Positions 6,059 through 13,610 of a stretch of 15,318 bases of DNA are shown piece after piece. Numbering within the stretch: the stretch's first letter is position 1; each line of letters opens with the position of its first letter. The notes under the pieces were generated by a model. The model was not told the origin of the DNA. It worked only from the letters and a program-made list of their open reading frames with translations, and ran no database searches. Origin of the DNA: JBCBTJ01 sp964597685 (GTDB lineage: Bacteria > Pseudomonadota > Alphaproteobacteria > Caulobacterales > Hyphomonadaceae); the NCBI GenBank assembly GCA_964597685.1, contig CAZQZC010000061.1:1-15318 (forward strand), given 5' to 3'. A program made the translations under genes and the position numbers.

Positions 6059-6532
6059 ATGAACACCATCGACCTCACGCCGCTCTATCGCACCATGGTC
6101 GGCTTCGACCGGCTGGCGACCATGATCGACTCCGCCGCCCGCCTCGACGGCGCGCAGGGCTACCCCCCGTATAATATTGAGCGCATTTCAGACGACGGGT
6201 TTCGCATCGAATTGGCGGTGGCGGGCTTCGCCGAAGCCGATCTCGACATCGAGACGAAAGAAGGCCTGCTCACCATCACCGGCAAGAAAGCCGAGGCCCA
6301 GAACGACGATCAGCCAGAGCGTGAATTCCTGCACCGCGGGATCGCAGAGCGCGGCTTTGTCCGCCGCTTCCAGCTGGCCGACCATGTCATCGTCACGGGA
6401 GCTTCGCTGGAAAACGGATTGCTTCGCGTCGACCTCGTGCGCGAATTGCCCGAAGCGAAGAAGCCCCGCAAAATCGCCATCGGCGAACCTGTGGGGTCCA
6501 AGCCGAAACTGATCGGCGGCGAGGCCGCTTAA
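6059..6532 (+). CDS. Small heat-shock protein, Hsp20/IbpA family
   Basis: A 157-residue ATP-independent holdase chaperone that binds unfolding proteins during heat stress. The N-terminal segment (LTPLYRTMVGFDRL, 6-19) is the IbpA-type oligomerisation arm. The alpha-crystallin domain spans about 37-130, with YPPYNIERISDDGF at its start and the conserved A-x-x-x-N-G-L-L-x-V-x-L block (115-126). The C-terminal IAI at 139-141 is the IxI anchor used in oligomer assembly. Length is typical of class A alphaproteobacterial Hsp20. It is a single gene, divergent from the lipoprotein gene. Expression is probably controlled twice, by an RpoH-like promoter and by the ROSE-like hairpin that covers the ribosome-binding site. 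Confidence 0.96.
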   Translation: MNTIDLTPLYRTMVGFDRLATMIDSAARLDGAQGYPPYNIERISDDGFRIELAVAGFAEADLDIETKEGLLTITGKKAEAQNDDQPEREFLHRGIAERGFVRRFQLADHVIVTGASLENGLLRVDLVRELPEAKKPRKIAIGEPVGSKPKLIGGEAA

Positions 6533-6541
6533 GCCCGAAGC

Positions 6542-6571
6542 CGCGGCGATCGTTCCTACCCGATCGCCGCG
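6542..6571. terminator. Shared hairpin between convergent hsp20 and GST genes
   Basis: CGCGGCGATCG at 6542-6552 pairs perfectly with 6561-6571 across an 8-nt loop. It begins 10 bp after the hsp20 stop codon. The right arm lies inside the last codons of the convergent GST-family gene, whose stop is in the loop. Neither strand has a T tract after the stem, so it may act as an RNA 3' end stabiliser or a weak terminator for both genes. Confidence 0.55.
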
Positions 6572-7551
6572 TCGCAATTCGCCGACGTCAAGAAAGCGGC
6601 CAAGGCGTCCGACGTCTTGGCCGCTTTGCCGACGGATTTCTTCACCGCGCGCCAAGACTTCGCCGCGTAGCGCTGGGTGCCCTGCTCGAAAGACCCGTCG
6701 GCAAGGTCCACTTTCGTCACCTTCCGGCGCTTCGTGATGCTCAACGAATTCGCCTCAGCCCATGGCAGATAGGCGACCGCGATCTCGTCCTTGAATAAAG
6801 GCAGCAAGGTCTCCGACACGTCCTCGATCGGCTTGAACGGCGCGCCGGCCTTTGGCGCCTCCATGAACTCGCACCAGGCGGCGACAAACGGCGCACGGTC
6901 GCGGATGTATTCGCCCGGCGTCGGATCGAGCAACAATTGCTGGAGCTGGCCCGCCAGAGCAAAATCCGCAACGCTCGGCCGACCGCCAAAAATGAACAGA
7001 TGCTGCTCCAAATGGGCGTTGAGCTTGCTCAAAAAGCGTTGGAAAGTTGCATTGAGGACAGGCCCGTTCGCCTCTTGCCCGCCGACCAATTCAAGCCGGC
7101 CGGCCATACTGCGCATCACCGACGCCTGCAGCGCGTCACGATCCTTGAGCGCCTTGCCCGCAAACATCTGGTCGAGAACGCGCAACGCCGCGGCTTCGCG
7201 GTCCGGAGACGCGCTCCAGCGTTGATGGAACATGACTTTGTTGAGCCACTCGTCCGCGTAATCTTCAAGGATCGCAGCGAGAGCGCGACACGCTGGATCA
7301 TCCGGCGTTGCGGTCGGCTCGCCGGAATCTTTCTCCAGATTGGCCAACATATCGGTCGAATCTTGGCTTGCAGCTCCAGCCTCATCAACAAGAAGCGGCA
7401 CAGTTGGCGACGGTGCGAGCTTTGAGAACTCGGCCTCCGTCTCCGTCGAGCGGCTTATCCAATCGAAATCAAACCGCTTGTAGCGGAGATACGCGCGCAC
7501 CTTCAGCGAGTAGGGCGAGGTCTCTGCGCCGTAGAGTTTCAGGGTCGCCAT
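6556..7551 (-). CDS. Glutathione S-transferase family protein, extended
   Basis: A 331-residue cytoplasmic protein with a thioredoxin-like GST N-terminal domain (about 3-77; LYGAETSPYSLKVRAYLRY at its start, with the TVPLLVD cis-Pro loop at 50-56) and a helical GST C-terminal domain (about 88-235). The latter contains GGRPSVADFALAGQL (179-193), the N-capping-box and hydrophobic-staple region. Typical GSTs are 200-230 residues; here about 95 further residues follow, basic and rich in Lys and Ala near the end (RRKVTKVD, AVKKSVGKAAK). Start 7551 has AGGA 9 nt upstream; a frame open to 7959 would overlap the divergent glycosyltransferase. Substrate unknown; it could be a non-enzymatic or membrane-associated GST-fold protein. 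Confidence 0.85.
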   Translation of the reverse strand: MATLKLYGAETSPYSLKVRAYLRYKRFDFDWISRSTETEAEFSKLAPSPTVPLLVDEAGAASQDSTDMLANLEKDSGEPTATPDDPACRALAAILEDYADEWLNKVMFHQRWSASPDREAAALRVLDQMFAGKALKDRDALQASVMRSMAGRLELVGGQEANGPVLNATFQRFLSKLNAHLEQHLFIFGGRPSVADFALAGQLQQLLLDPTPGEYIRDRAPFVAAWCEFMEAPKAGAPFKPIEDVSETLLPLFKDEIAVAYLPWAEANSLSITKRRKVTKVDLADGSFEQGTQRYAAKSWRAVKKSVGKAAKTSDALAAFLTSANCDAAIG

Positions 7552-7619
7552 ATCGTCATGTCCTTCGCCATTCGCGAACCGGCTTCTAGGCGCCCATGCG
7601 CATCTTGCCAAGCTTGCCA

Positions 7620-7647
7620 TTGCGCTTGTGGCGGACGCCGCTAACCC
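7620..7647 (+). promoter_or_regulatory. Possible promoter of the glycosyltransferase-deaminase pair
   Basis: TTGCGCT at 7620-7626 and GCTAACCC at 7640-7647, 13 nt apart, partly match the TTGACGS/GCTANAWC pattern. Transcription would start near 7653, about 17 nt ahead of the ATG. The -10 half is a partial match only. Confidence 0.35.
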
Positions 7648-7669
7648 TAAGGCTCTGACGGGAGGACGA

Positions 7670-8728
7670 ATGCGTATCATGCATGTCATGGCCGGCGCGC
7701 CTGAGGGCGGCGCCGAGAATATCATGCTCGAGGCCGTGACGGCGCTCGCCGATGCAGGCCATGTGCAATTTGTCGTCACCCGTGCAAACAACGATTTCCG
7801 CCTAAAATCGTTCGCCGACCACGGTGTCGGATACGCCCTTTGCGGTTTCTCCAATGCCTGGCCATTTCCAACCCAGCGGAAGATTTCGCAATCGATTGAT
7901 CGCTTTAAACCTGAAATCATCCAGTACTGGATGGGTCGCGCGGGCCAATTCGCGCCCAAGAAGCACCGGGCCCGCTCGATCGGCTGGTATGGCGGCTATT
8001 ACAAGCTGGAGCGCTTTCGAACGTGCGACTGGCATGTCGGCCTCACAAAGGATTTGCTTCGCCACATCCGCGAGCAGGGCGTATCGGACGATCGCTCTAC
8101 GATCATTCACACATACGCCGACTTTGAGAACGCCGCGCCGGTGGACCGATCGAGCCTGGACACGCCGGACGACGCGCCGGTCGCCCTCGCGCTTGCCCGG
8201 CTTCACGTCAAGAAAGGGCTGGACACGCTCCTCGACGCGGCCAAGCAAATCCCGGGCTTGTACGTTTGGATCGCCGGCGACGGGCCGTTGGAGCAAGCCC
8301 TTAAGGCCCAGTGCAAGGCGCTGGGACTGGACGACCGCGTTCGCTTTCTAGGTTGGCGGAATGATCGCGGCGCGCTTTTGGCGGCCTGCGATTTCGTCGC
8401 GTTTCCCTCCCGCTACGAACCCTTCGGCACAGTGACCGTGGATGCTTGGGCGGCGGGAAAGCCGCTCGTTGCAGCCGACGCCGTCGGACCGGCCGCCTAC
8501 ATCGAGGACGGCGCCAACGGTCTGCTCGTGCCCAAGAACGACGACGACGCCCTCGCTGCAGCCATGCGGCGAGTGATCGAGGATCCGGCGCTCGCGACGG
8601 CCCTCGTCGAAGGCGGCCGAAGATCGTATACTGCGCAATTCACCAAGGCCGCATTTCAGCGCGACTCGCTGGCCTTCTACGAACGGGTCGCTGCACATGC
8701 CGGCCCGTTTGGAGCGAAACACGCGTGA
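7670..8728 (+). CDS. GT4-family glycosyltransferase
   Basis: A 352-residue GT-B fold enzyme that transfers a sugar from a nucleotide donor, probably in envelope polysaccharide or lipid glycosylation. The N-terminal domain opens with MRIMHVMAGAPEGGAEN, with the glycine-rich loop of the acceptor side. The C-terminal donor domain runs from ALARLHVKKG (174-183) through IAGDGPLE (201-208), FPSRYEPFGTVTVDAW (245-260) and GLLVPKNDDDAL. The usual E-x7-E motif appears as Glu250 to Asp258, a conservative change. GGAGG ends 4 nt before the ATG at 7670, a short spacing; a frame open from 7628 lacks a better site. No transmembrane helix. Its stop codon overlaps the adenine deaminase start (GTGA), so the two are likely co-translated. 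Confidence 0.9.
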   Translation: MRIMHVMAGAPEGGAENIMLEAVTALADAGHVQFVVTRANNDFRLKSFADHGVGYALCGFSNAWPFPTQRKISQSIDRFKPEIIQYWMGRAGQFAPKKHRARSIGWYGGYYKLERFRTCDWHVGLTKDLLRHIREQGVSDDRSTIIHTYADFENAAPVDRSSLDTPDDAPVALALARLHVKKGLDTLLDAAKQIPGLYVWIAGDGPLEQALKAQCKALGLDDRVRFLGWRNDRGALLAACDFVAFPSRYEPFGTVTVDAWAAGKPLVAADAVGPAAYIEDGANGLLVPKNDDDALAAAMRRVIEDPALATALVEGGRRSYTAQFTKAAFQRDSLAFYERVAAHAGPFGAKHA

Positions 8729-9744
8729 CAGATATCGATGCGCTGATCTCGGCCCTGCCCAAGGCGGAACTCCATGTCCACTTAGAGGGAACACTGGAGC
8801 CGGACATGCTCCTCGCTCTCGCCGATCGCAACAAGGTCGACCTGCCCTATGAGACATTGGACGACGTGCGCGCCGCCTATGACTTCTCGAACCTCCAGGA
8901 TTTCCTGGACATCTACTACCAGGGCATGGCCGTCCTGCAGACCGCGCAGGACTTTTACGACCTCACGGACGCCTATCTGGCGCGCGCGGCCGCCGATCAT
9001 GTGGTCCATGTCGAAGCTTTCTTCGATCCCCAAGCCCACACGGCGCGCGGCGTGCCGTTCGCCGCCGCGGCGGATGGAATCCTCAATGCGCTCGCCGACG
9101 GCCGGACGCGCCATGGCGTCTGCGGCAAGCTGATCCTCTGCTTTCTGCGTCATCTTTCGGAGGACGAGGCGCTCGCAACGTTCGAAGAGGCCGAACCGTG
9201 GCTCGACCGCATCCTGGGCGTGGGGCTCGATTCATCCGAGGTCGGCCACCCGCCGTCGAAGTTTCAGCGGGTGTTCGAACGGGCCCGCGCCTTCGGTTTG
9301 AAAACAATGGCCCACGCCGGGGAGGAGGGACCGCCGGATTATGTGGCCGAGGCCCTCGACGTCTTACGGGTCGACCGGATCGATCACGGCAACCGCGCCC
9401 TGGAGGACCCCGCTCTGGTCGAACGGTTGCGCCGGGCCGGGACGACGCTGACGGATTGCCCGCTCACCAATCTCAGTCTCTGCGGGGTGGACGATCTTGC
9501 CCAGCATCCCCTGAAGCGGATGCTGGACCTTGGGCTGAACGCGACGGTGAATTCCGACGATCCCGCCTATTTCGGCGGCTATGTGAACGAGAATTACCGC
9601 CAAACGGCCCACGCCCTTGGCCTCAGCGCCCATGACGTGATGACATTGGCGCGCAACAGCGTGACCGGCTCGTTCATCACGCCATCTGAACAGGCCGCGC
9701 ACCTTCAAGCCATAGACGGCGTCGCAGCGCGGTTCCTGCGCTAA
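8725..9744 (+). CDS. Adenine deaminase of the adenosine deaminase superfamily
   Basis: A 339-residue zinc hydrolase with the amidohydrolase barrel. Metal and catalytic residues are visible: HVHLEG (His17, His19), HAGEEGPP (His197, Glu200), DHGNRA (His221) and NSDDPAYFGGY (Asp278, Asp279). The HAGEEGPP and SDDPAYFGGY variants are those I associate with bacterial and yeast Aah1-type adenine deaminases (adenine to hypoxanthine) rather than true adenosine deaminases, so purine base salvage is the favoured role. The start is GTG, with GGAG 10 nt upstream, inside the last codon and stop of the glycosyltransferase gene. Length is normal. Pairing with a glycosyltransferase is not explained by pathway logic. 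Family is certain; base versus nucleoside specificity is moderately sure. Confidence 0.9.
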   Translation: MTDIDALISALPKAELHVHLEGTLEPDMLLALADRNKVDLPYETLDDVRAAYDFSNLQDFLDIYYQGMAVLQTAQDFYDLTDAYLARAAADHVVHVEAFFDPQAHTARGVPFAAAADGILNALADGRTRHGVCGKLILCFLRHLSEDEALATFEEAEPWLDRILGVGLDSSEVGHPPSKFQRVFERARAFGLKTMAHAGEEGPPDYVAEALDVLRVDRIDHGNRALEDPALVERLRRAGTTLTDCPLTNLSLCGVDDLAQHPLKRMLDLGLNATVNSDDPAYFGGYVNENYRQTAHALGLSAHDVMTLARNSVTGSFITPSEQAAHLQAIDGVAARFLR

Positions 9745-9774
9745 GCCGGCGAGGCCAGGCACGCAGAAAGACAA

Positions 9775-9802
9775 AAAGGGCGGCCCCGAAGGACCGCCCT
9801 TT
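9775..9802. terminator. Bidirectional intrinsic terminator
   Basis: AAAGGGCGG (9775-9783) pairs with CCGCCCTTT (9794-9802); a C-A mismatch and CC/GG pairs then close a CGAA tetraloop. The plus strand continues TTTGTCGTTT after the stem and the minus strand reads CCGCCCTTTTTGTC, so both convergent genes, the deaminase and the TonB receptor, get a T tract. Confidence 0.9.
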
Positions 9803-9831
9803 GTCGTTTGAGCCTTGGGTTTGGTTCGACC

Positions 9832-12800
9832 TTAGAACGTGAACCGGATGCCGAACTGGACTTCCCAGAGCGAGTCGCTCTCGACCACGTCAAGGCCTGG
9901 CCCGCCGGCGAAGTCGATCACGAATTGTCCCTCTTCAATCGTCGCCGATCCGATCGGAACAGCTTCGCCAACGTCGCCGCGGAAGAATTGCTGGCGCAAA
10001 TTGGTTCCGCCGTCGATCAAGTTCGGCAGGTTTTCGATATCCACGAAGACGAAGGTCGATCCGTCTTCGGTGAAGGACGGCAGCTCCTGCTGGAAGCGGA
10101 CGTCGAGGTCGAGGAAGAACGGATCGCGGAAGGCGCCGCGCGGCGCAATGCCGCCAGCGAATTCGTCGAGGCCCGAGGATGCGATGAACGCATTGAACTC
10201 GTCGATATCGAAGTTCGCCGAGGTCACGCCGCCATTGATGGTGTCGATCGTGCCCGCAACGAAGACATCGGTGTTCGTCGCGAAGAAGCCGGGCGCGATG
10301 CCGAAATCCCCGTCGTCGGGGTCGTCTTCAGGGTCGCCGGTTTGTGTGAACGCACCGAGCGACGTGATCGGGTCGGACGGCACGAAGAAAAGGGACCGGG
10401 ATTCGAAGTCACTATCGCCGAAGGTGAACACCGACGTCGCCCCGTCGAATGCGAACGCGAAACGATCGCCCGAGCTGGCGTTAAAGAACAGGCTGAACTG
10501 GCTCGCCAGGTCAGAGAAGAATTCCTGCTCGAACTGCGCCGTCAGGGTGACGTTGTGGTTGTTCACGAACCGGTTTGGCGACAGGGGCGGATCATTGAAG
10601 TCTGCGGTCGCAACTTCTTCGAAGTTCGATGTCGCCGTCGAGCTGAGCGATGTCTGGCGATCCCGAGCCGTTGTGTAGGCATAGCCGAGGTTGAAGTCGA
10701 ACTGACCCGGCTTGTTGATCAATGGCGTCGTATATTCCCAAGTCTTGGCGAATTGCGCCGAGATCACGGTCGATCCGCCGTTGTCGCCATCGAAATTCGT
10801 CAGCAGGATATCCTGATCGTCCGTGCCAGCGTCGCAAACACCGCCTTGATCGAGCTGCCCAGCAGGCGCGGTAAACCCGAACTCGCCGATGCCATTGAAC
10901 ACGGCGTCGCATCCGGGCAGCAGCGGGTCGACCGCATTGAACAGCGGGCGTCCGTCTGGCGCCGTGCCGATCTCAGCCAGAGTGAGGTCGGCAAACTGGA
11001 ACGTGTTGCGGCTACGCGTATGGATCAAGTCGATATTGACCGACCAATCGTCGAAGAAGCCGCCGATGGCTCCGTTAAAGTCGGTGAAGTGCGTGACGCC
11101 AAAGTTTCCGCGGATAACCGACGGAATATCGAGATCAGGATCCGTCGCAGCGACATCACCGAGGAAGGTGCTGGCATTCGCGATTTGCTGATCGATGATA
11201 CACTGCGGAACGCCGGTGAAGTTCCCCGCGGCATCCACCACGTCCAAGTCGGCGTCCGTGCACGGCGGCTCTGATGTAAAGCCTTCGGCCTGGGACGCGC
11301 CGGTATTCGAGAAGGCGTTGGAGAAAAACACCGTCGGGTCGCCGCCCGTGAAGACGCCAGCGCCAGCCCGAATAGAGGTGTTCGGAATGAAGTCCGACGC
11401 GTCGTAGGTCAAACCGAAGCGCGGCAAGAAGATGTCGATGCCATCGACAAAGTTCGCATTGGAGAAGCCATAGCGGTCAAAGAAGACCTGATTGAACTCC
11501 GGCGCGTCGCTTGTGTTGTAAAACTCGTAGCGCAGACCGAGAGCCAGTGTCAGATCGGGGTGGGGCGTCCACTCGTCCTGGACGTAGACCGCGTGGATCG
11601 CGCGCGAGAAGGACGCCGCAGAGTCTGCGATGTCGCCAGTCGCCGATCCGGCGCCGAAGCCGCCGATAAGGCCTGCCAACTGACCGGCATCCTCCGGGGT
11701 GAAATCGTCGACCGTGGTCCCATCGGTCAGGATACCGGCGGCGAGATCGTCGATGCTTCCGAAGTTCAGTGTATTCGTGGCGTTCGCAACGAACAGGTTG
11801 AAGACGTCAAGTTGGTCAAGTTCGTATCCGAACGATAATGTGTGCGCACCGACATTCCAGTCGCCGCGGAACTCGATCTGGTCGATTTGCGTGCTAAGAT
11901 CGTTAGCCGAACGGAACACGCCGGGACCGCTGACCAGGAAACCGCCATCTTCGGGGCCATTGCTGTTGAAAACCACAATCCGTGGGACGCCCGGGTCGCC
12001 GGGAGCCGCTTCGCCGCCGCCAAGCGGGTTTTGAATGTCCTGCACATCGGCGCGCGACGCCCGAAGCTCGGTGGAGAAATTGTCAGTCCACTGCGAGAAC
12101 AAGCGCGCCGAATAATTGTCAAGCTCGCTGCCTTCAATCTCGAAATTGTCGCCGAAGCTCAAGAGACCGGAGGTCCCAACGCCATCGATCACCGTGTCGG
12201 TAGACAGGTCGTCATCGTTGATCGCTTCTTCGCGAAGGCGGTTATACGTGAATTCGAGACGGTGATTGTCGTTGATGATCCAGTCGAAGCGACCGAGGAT
12301 CCGACGATTGGTTTCCGATGTGGCGTCGCCAAGACCAAGCGTGTCGCGCCCGAAGGTCGTTCCCAAGATGTCGCTGACCGTATTGAACTGGTCTAGCGTA
12401 AAGAACGAAGCTTCGATCGGAAGGCCGGAGCCCGCGGGGCCAAAGTTCACAATTTCGCCGCCGTCGCGAACTTCTTCGTAAGCCGCAAAGAAGAACAAGC
12501 GGTCTTTGATGATCGGACCGCCGACCGTGGCGCCCCAGTTGAAGTCCATGAAGCCTTCCGCCGTATCGACGCCGGACAGCGCGTCGCCGCTGAACACCGC
12601 GAAGGCCGAAGCTTCGAAATCGTTCGTCCCGGATTTGGTGACGACGTTGATGTTACAACCCGTAAACTGTCCGTACTCGACATCGAACGGCGCGAATTCC
12701 ACTGAGGTCTCGCGAATAGCGTCGAACGGCAAAGGCAGCGAATTCCGATTGGGGAAACCGGATGAGTTGAGACCAAAGCCGTCGCCGGACCGGACACCAT

Positions 12801-13365
12801 CAATCGTGAAGGAGTTAGAGCGCTCAGCGCCGCCCAAGCACGAAATGTTGTCGTCCTCGACCACGACGCGCGGGTCGAAGCGGATGATGTCGCGGATGTC
12901 GCGGCTGATCGAGGGGAAGTTCTCCAGCTCTTCTAGGCCGAACTGGCCGCTCGGCCCGATGGCCAGCTGCTGCAGGCCAGCTTGGCTGGCGGTGACGACC
13001 ACGGTGTCGAGCACGGCCGCCGTGTCGTCGAGTTCAAACGTGAAGCGCGAGTCGGCGTTGATGCGGAGAAAGACGTCGCTGACCGTCTGGCCCTGGAAGC
13101 CGCTGGCCGTCGCGGTGATCGTGTACGGACCGCCGACGGTCAGGTTGCCAGCTTGGAACAAGCCGTTGCCGCCTGTGGTCAGCGTCCGGGTCGCCGACGT
13201 CCGCGTGTCGACAACGGTCACCGTGGCGCCGCGAACGGGATCGCCGGCTTGGTTGGTGACGATGCCGCGGACCTCGGATGTGATTTGTTGGGCGATGGCG
13301 GCGGGCGCCATGGACGCTGCGACTGCGGCGGCCATAGAGCCGCTCGCGAAAAGCTTCCAGTTCAT
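9832..13365 (-). CDS. Oar-like TonB-dependent outer-membrane receptor
   Basis: A 1177-residue outer-membrane beta-barrel expected to import a large or scarce ligand using TonB energy. A signal peptide ends at AIA-QQ (after 25). A carboxypeptidase-regulatory-like domain covers about 30-112, followed by a TonB-box-like LDTVVVTAS (119-127), the plug (about 140-248, with FTIDGVRSG and EYGQFTGCNINVVTKSGTND), and a barrel ending in aromatic FGIRFTF. This order matches Oar-type receptors. The six cysteines fall into three pairs (176/237, 702/722, 819/844), compatible with disulfides in the plug and surface loops. GGGA lies 6 nt ahead of the ATG at 13365; a frame open to 13671 would precede the signal peptide. 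A weak promoter (TTACTG, 16 nt, GCATAA; 13421-13448) is possible. No substrate-linked gene adjoins it. Confidence 0.93.
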   Translation of the reverse strand: MNWKLFASGSMAAAVAASMAPAAIAQQITSEVRGIVTNQAGDPVRGATVTVVDTRTSATRTLTTGGNGLFQAGNLTVGGPYTITATASGFQGQTVSDVFLRINADSRFTFELDDTAAVLDTVVVTASQAGLQQLAIGPSGQFGLEELENFPSISRDIRDIIRFDPRVVVEDDNISCLGGAERSNSFTIDGVRSGDGFGLNSSGFPNRNSLPLPFDAIRETSVEFAPFDVEYGQFTGCNINVVTKSGTNDFEASAFAVFSGDALSGVDTAEGFMDFNWGATVGGPIIKDRLFFFAAYEEVRDGGEIVNFGPAGSGLPIEASFFTLDQFNTVSDILGTTFGRDTLGLGDATSETNRRILGRFDWIINDNHRLEFTYNRLREEAINDDDLSTDTVIDGVGTSGLLSFGDNFEIEGSELDNYSARLFSQWTDNFSTELRASRADVQDIQNPLGGGEAAPGDPGVPRIVVFNSNGPEDGGFLVSGPGVFRSANDLSTQIDQIEFRGDWNVGAHTLSFGYELDQLDVFNLFVANATNTLNFGSIDDLAAGILTDGTTVDDFTPEDAGQLAGLIGGFGAGSATGDIADSAASFSRAIHAVYVQDEWTPHPDLTLALGLRYEFYNTSDAPEFNQVFFDRYGFSNANFVDGIDIFLPRFGLTYDASDFIPNTSIRAGAGVFTGGDPTVFFSNAFSNTGASQAEGFTSEPPCTDADLDVVDAAGNFTGVPQCIIDQQIANASTFLGDVAATDPDLDIPSVIRGNFGVTHFTDFNGAIGGFFDDWSVNIDLIHTRSRNTFQFADLTLAEIGTAPDGRPLFNAVDPLLPGCDAVFNGIGEFGFTAPAGQLDQGGVCDAGTDDQDILLTNFDGDNGGSTVISAQFAKTWEYTTPLINKPGQFDFNLGYAYTTARDRQTSLSSTATSNFEEVATADFNDPPLSPNRFVNNHNVTLTAQFEQEFFSDLASQFSLFFNASSGDRFAFAFDGATSVFTFGDSDFESRSLFFVPSDPITSLGAFTQTGDPEDDPDDGDFGIAPGFFATNTDVFVAGTIDTINGGVTSANFDIDEFNAFIASSGLDEFAGGIAPRGAFRDPFFLDLDVRFQQELPSFTEDGSTFVFVDIENLPNLIDGGTNLRQQFFRGDVGEAVPIGSATIEEGQFVIDFAGGPGLDVVESDSLWEVQFGIRFTF

Positions 13366-13610
13366 GTTGTTCCCTCGAATGTTGCCTCGCAGACCGACCA
13401 CGATCCGCGCCGCCGAGGCGTTATGCTTCACGCATGACAGATCAGTAACGGGCGTGTGAACGTTGCGTGACGGGCACGACTTCGTTTCAAAATGTTGCAC
13501 CGAAGCCACGAATTCTTGTTGCCGCTTGCGCTGGAGCGCGCGAAACCGCCTTGCGCGACTCCGGACGCGGACAGTACTCCTGCGACGAGAAGCCGGATCG
13601 GGAGACGTGG

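Noticed and set aside
8725..9744. Calling the deaminase a plain adenosine deaminase (add)
   Set aside because: HAGEEGPP and SDDPAYFGGY point to the adenine deaminase branch, so the symbol was left blank.
9808..11274. 488-codon plus-strand frame inside the TonB receptor
   Set aside because: It is antisense to a clear outer-membrane receptor, is dominated by charged residues (Arg, Glu, Val), and starts inside the bidirectional terminator region. It is a shadow frame.
12506..13459. 317-codon plus-strand frame opposite the receptor's N-terminus
   Set aside because: Low-complexity Ser/Pro/Val-rich translation with no motif; opposite the signal peptide, regulatory domain and plug of the receptor.
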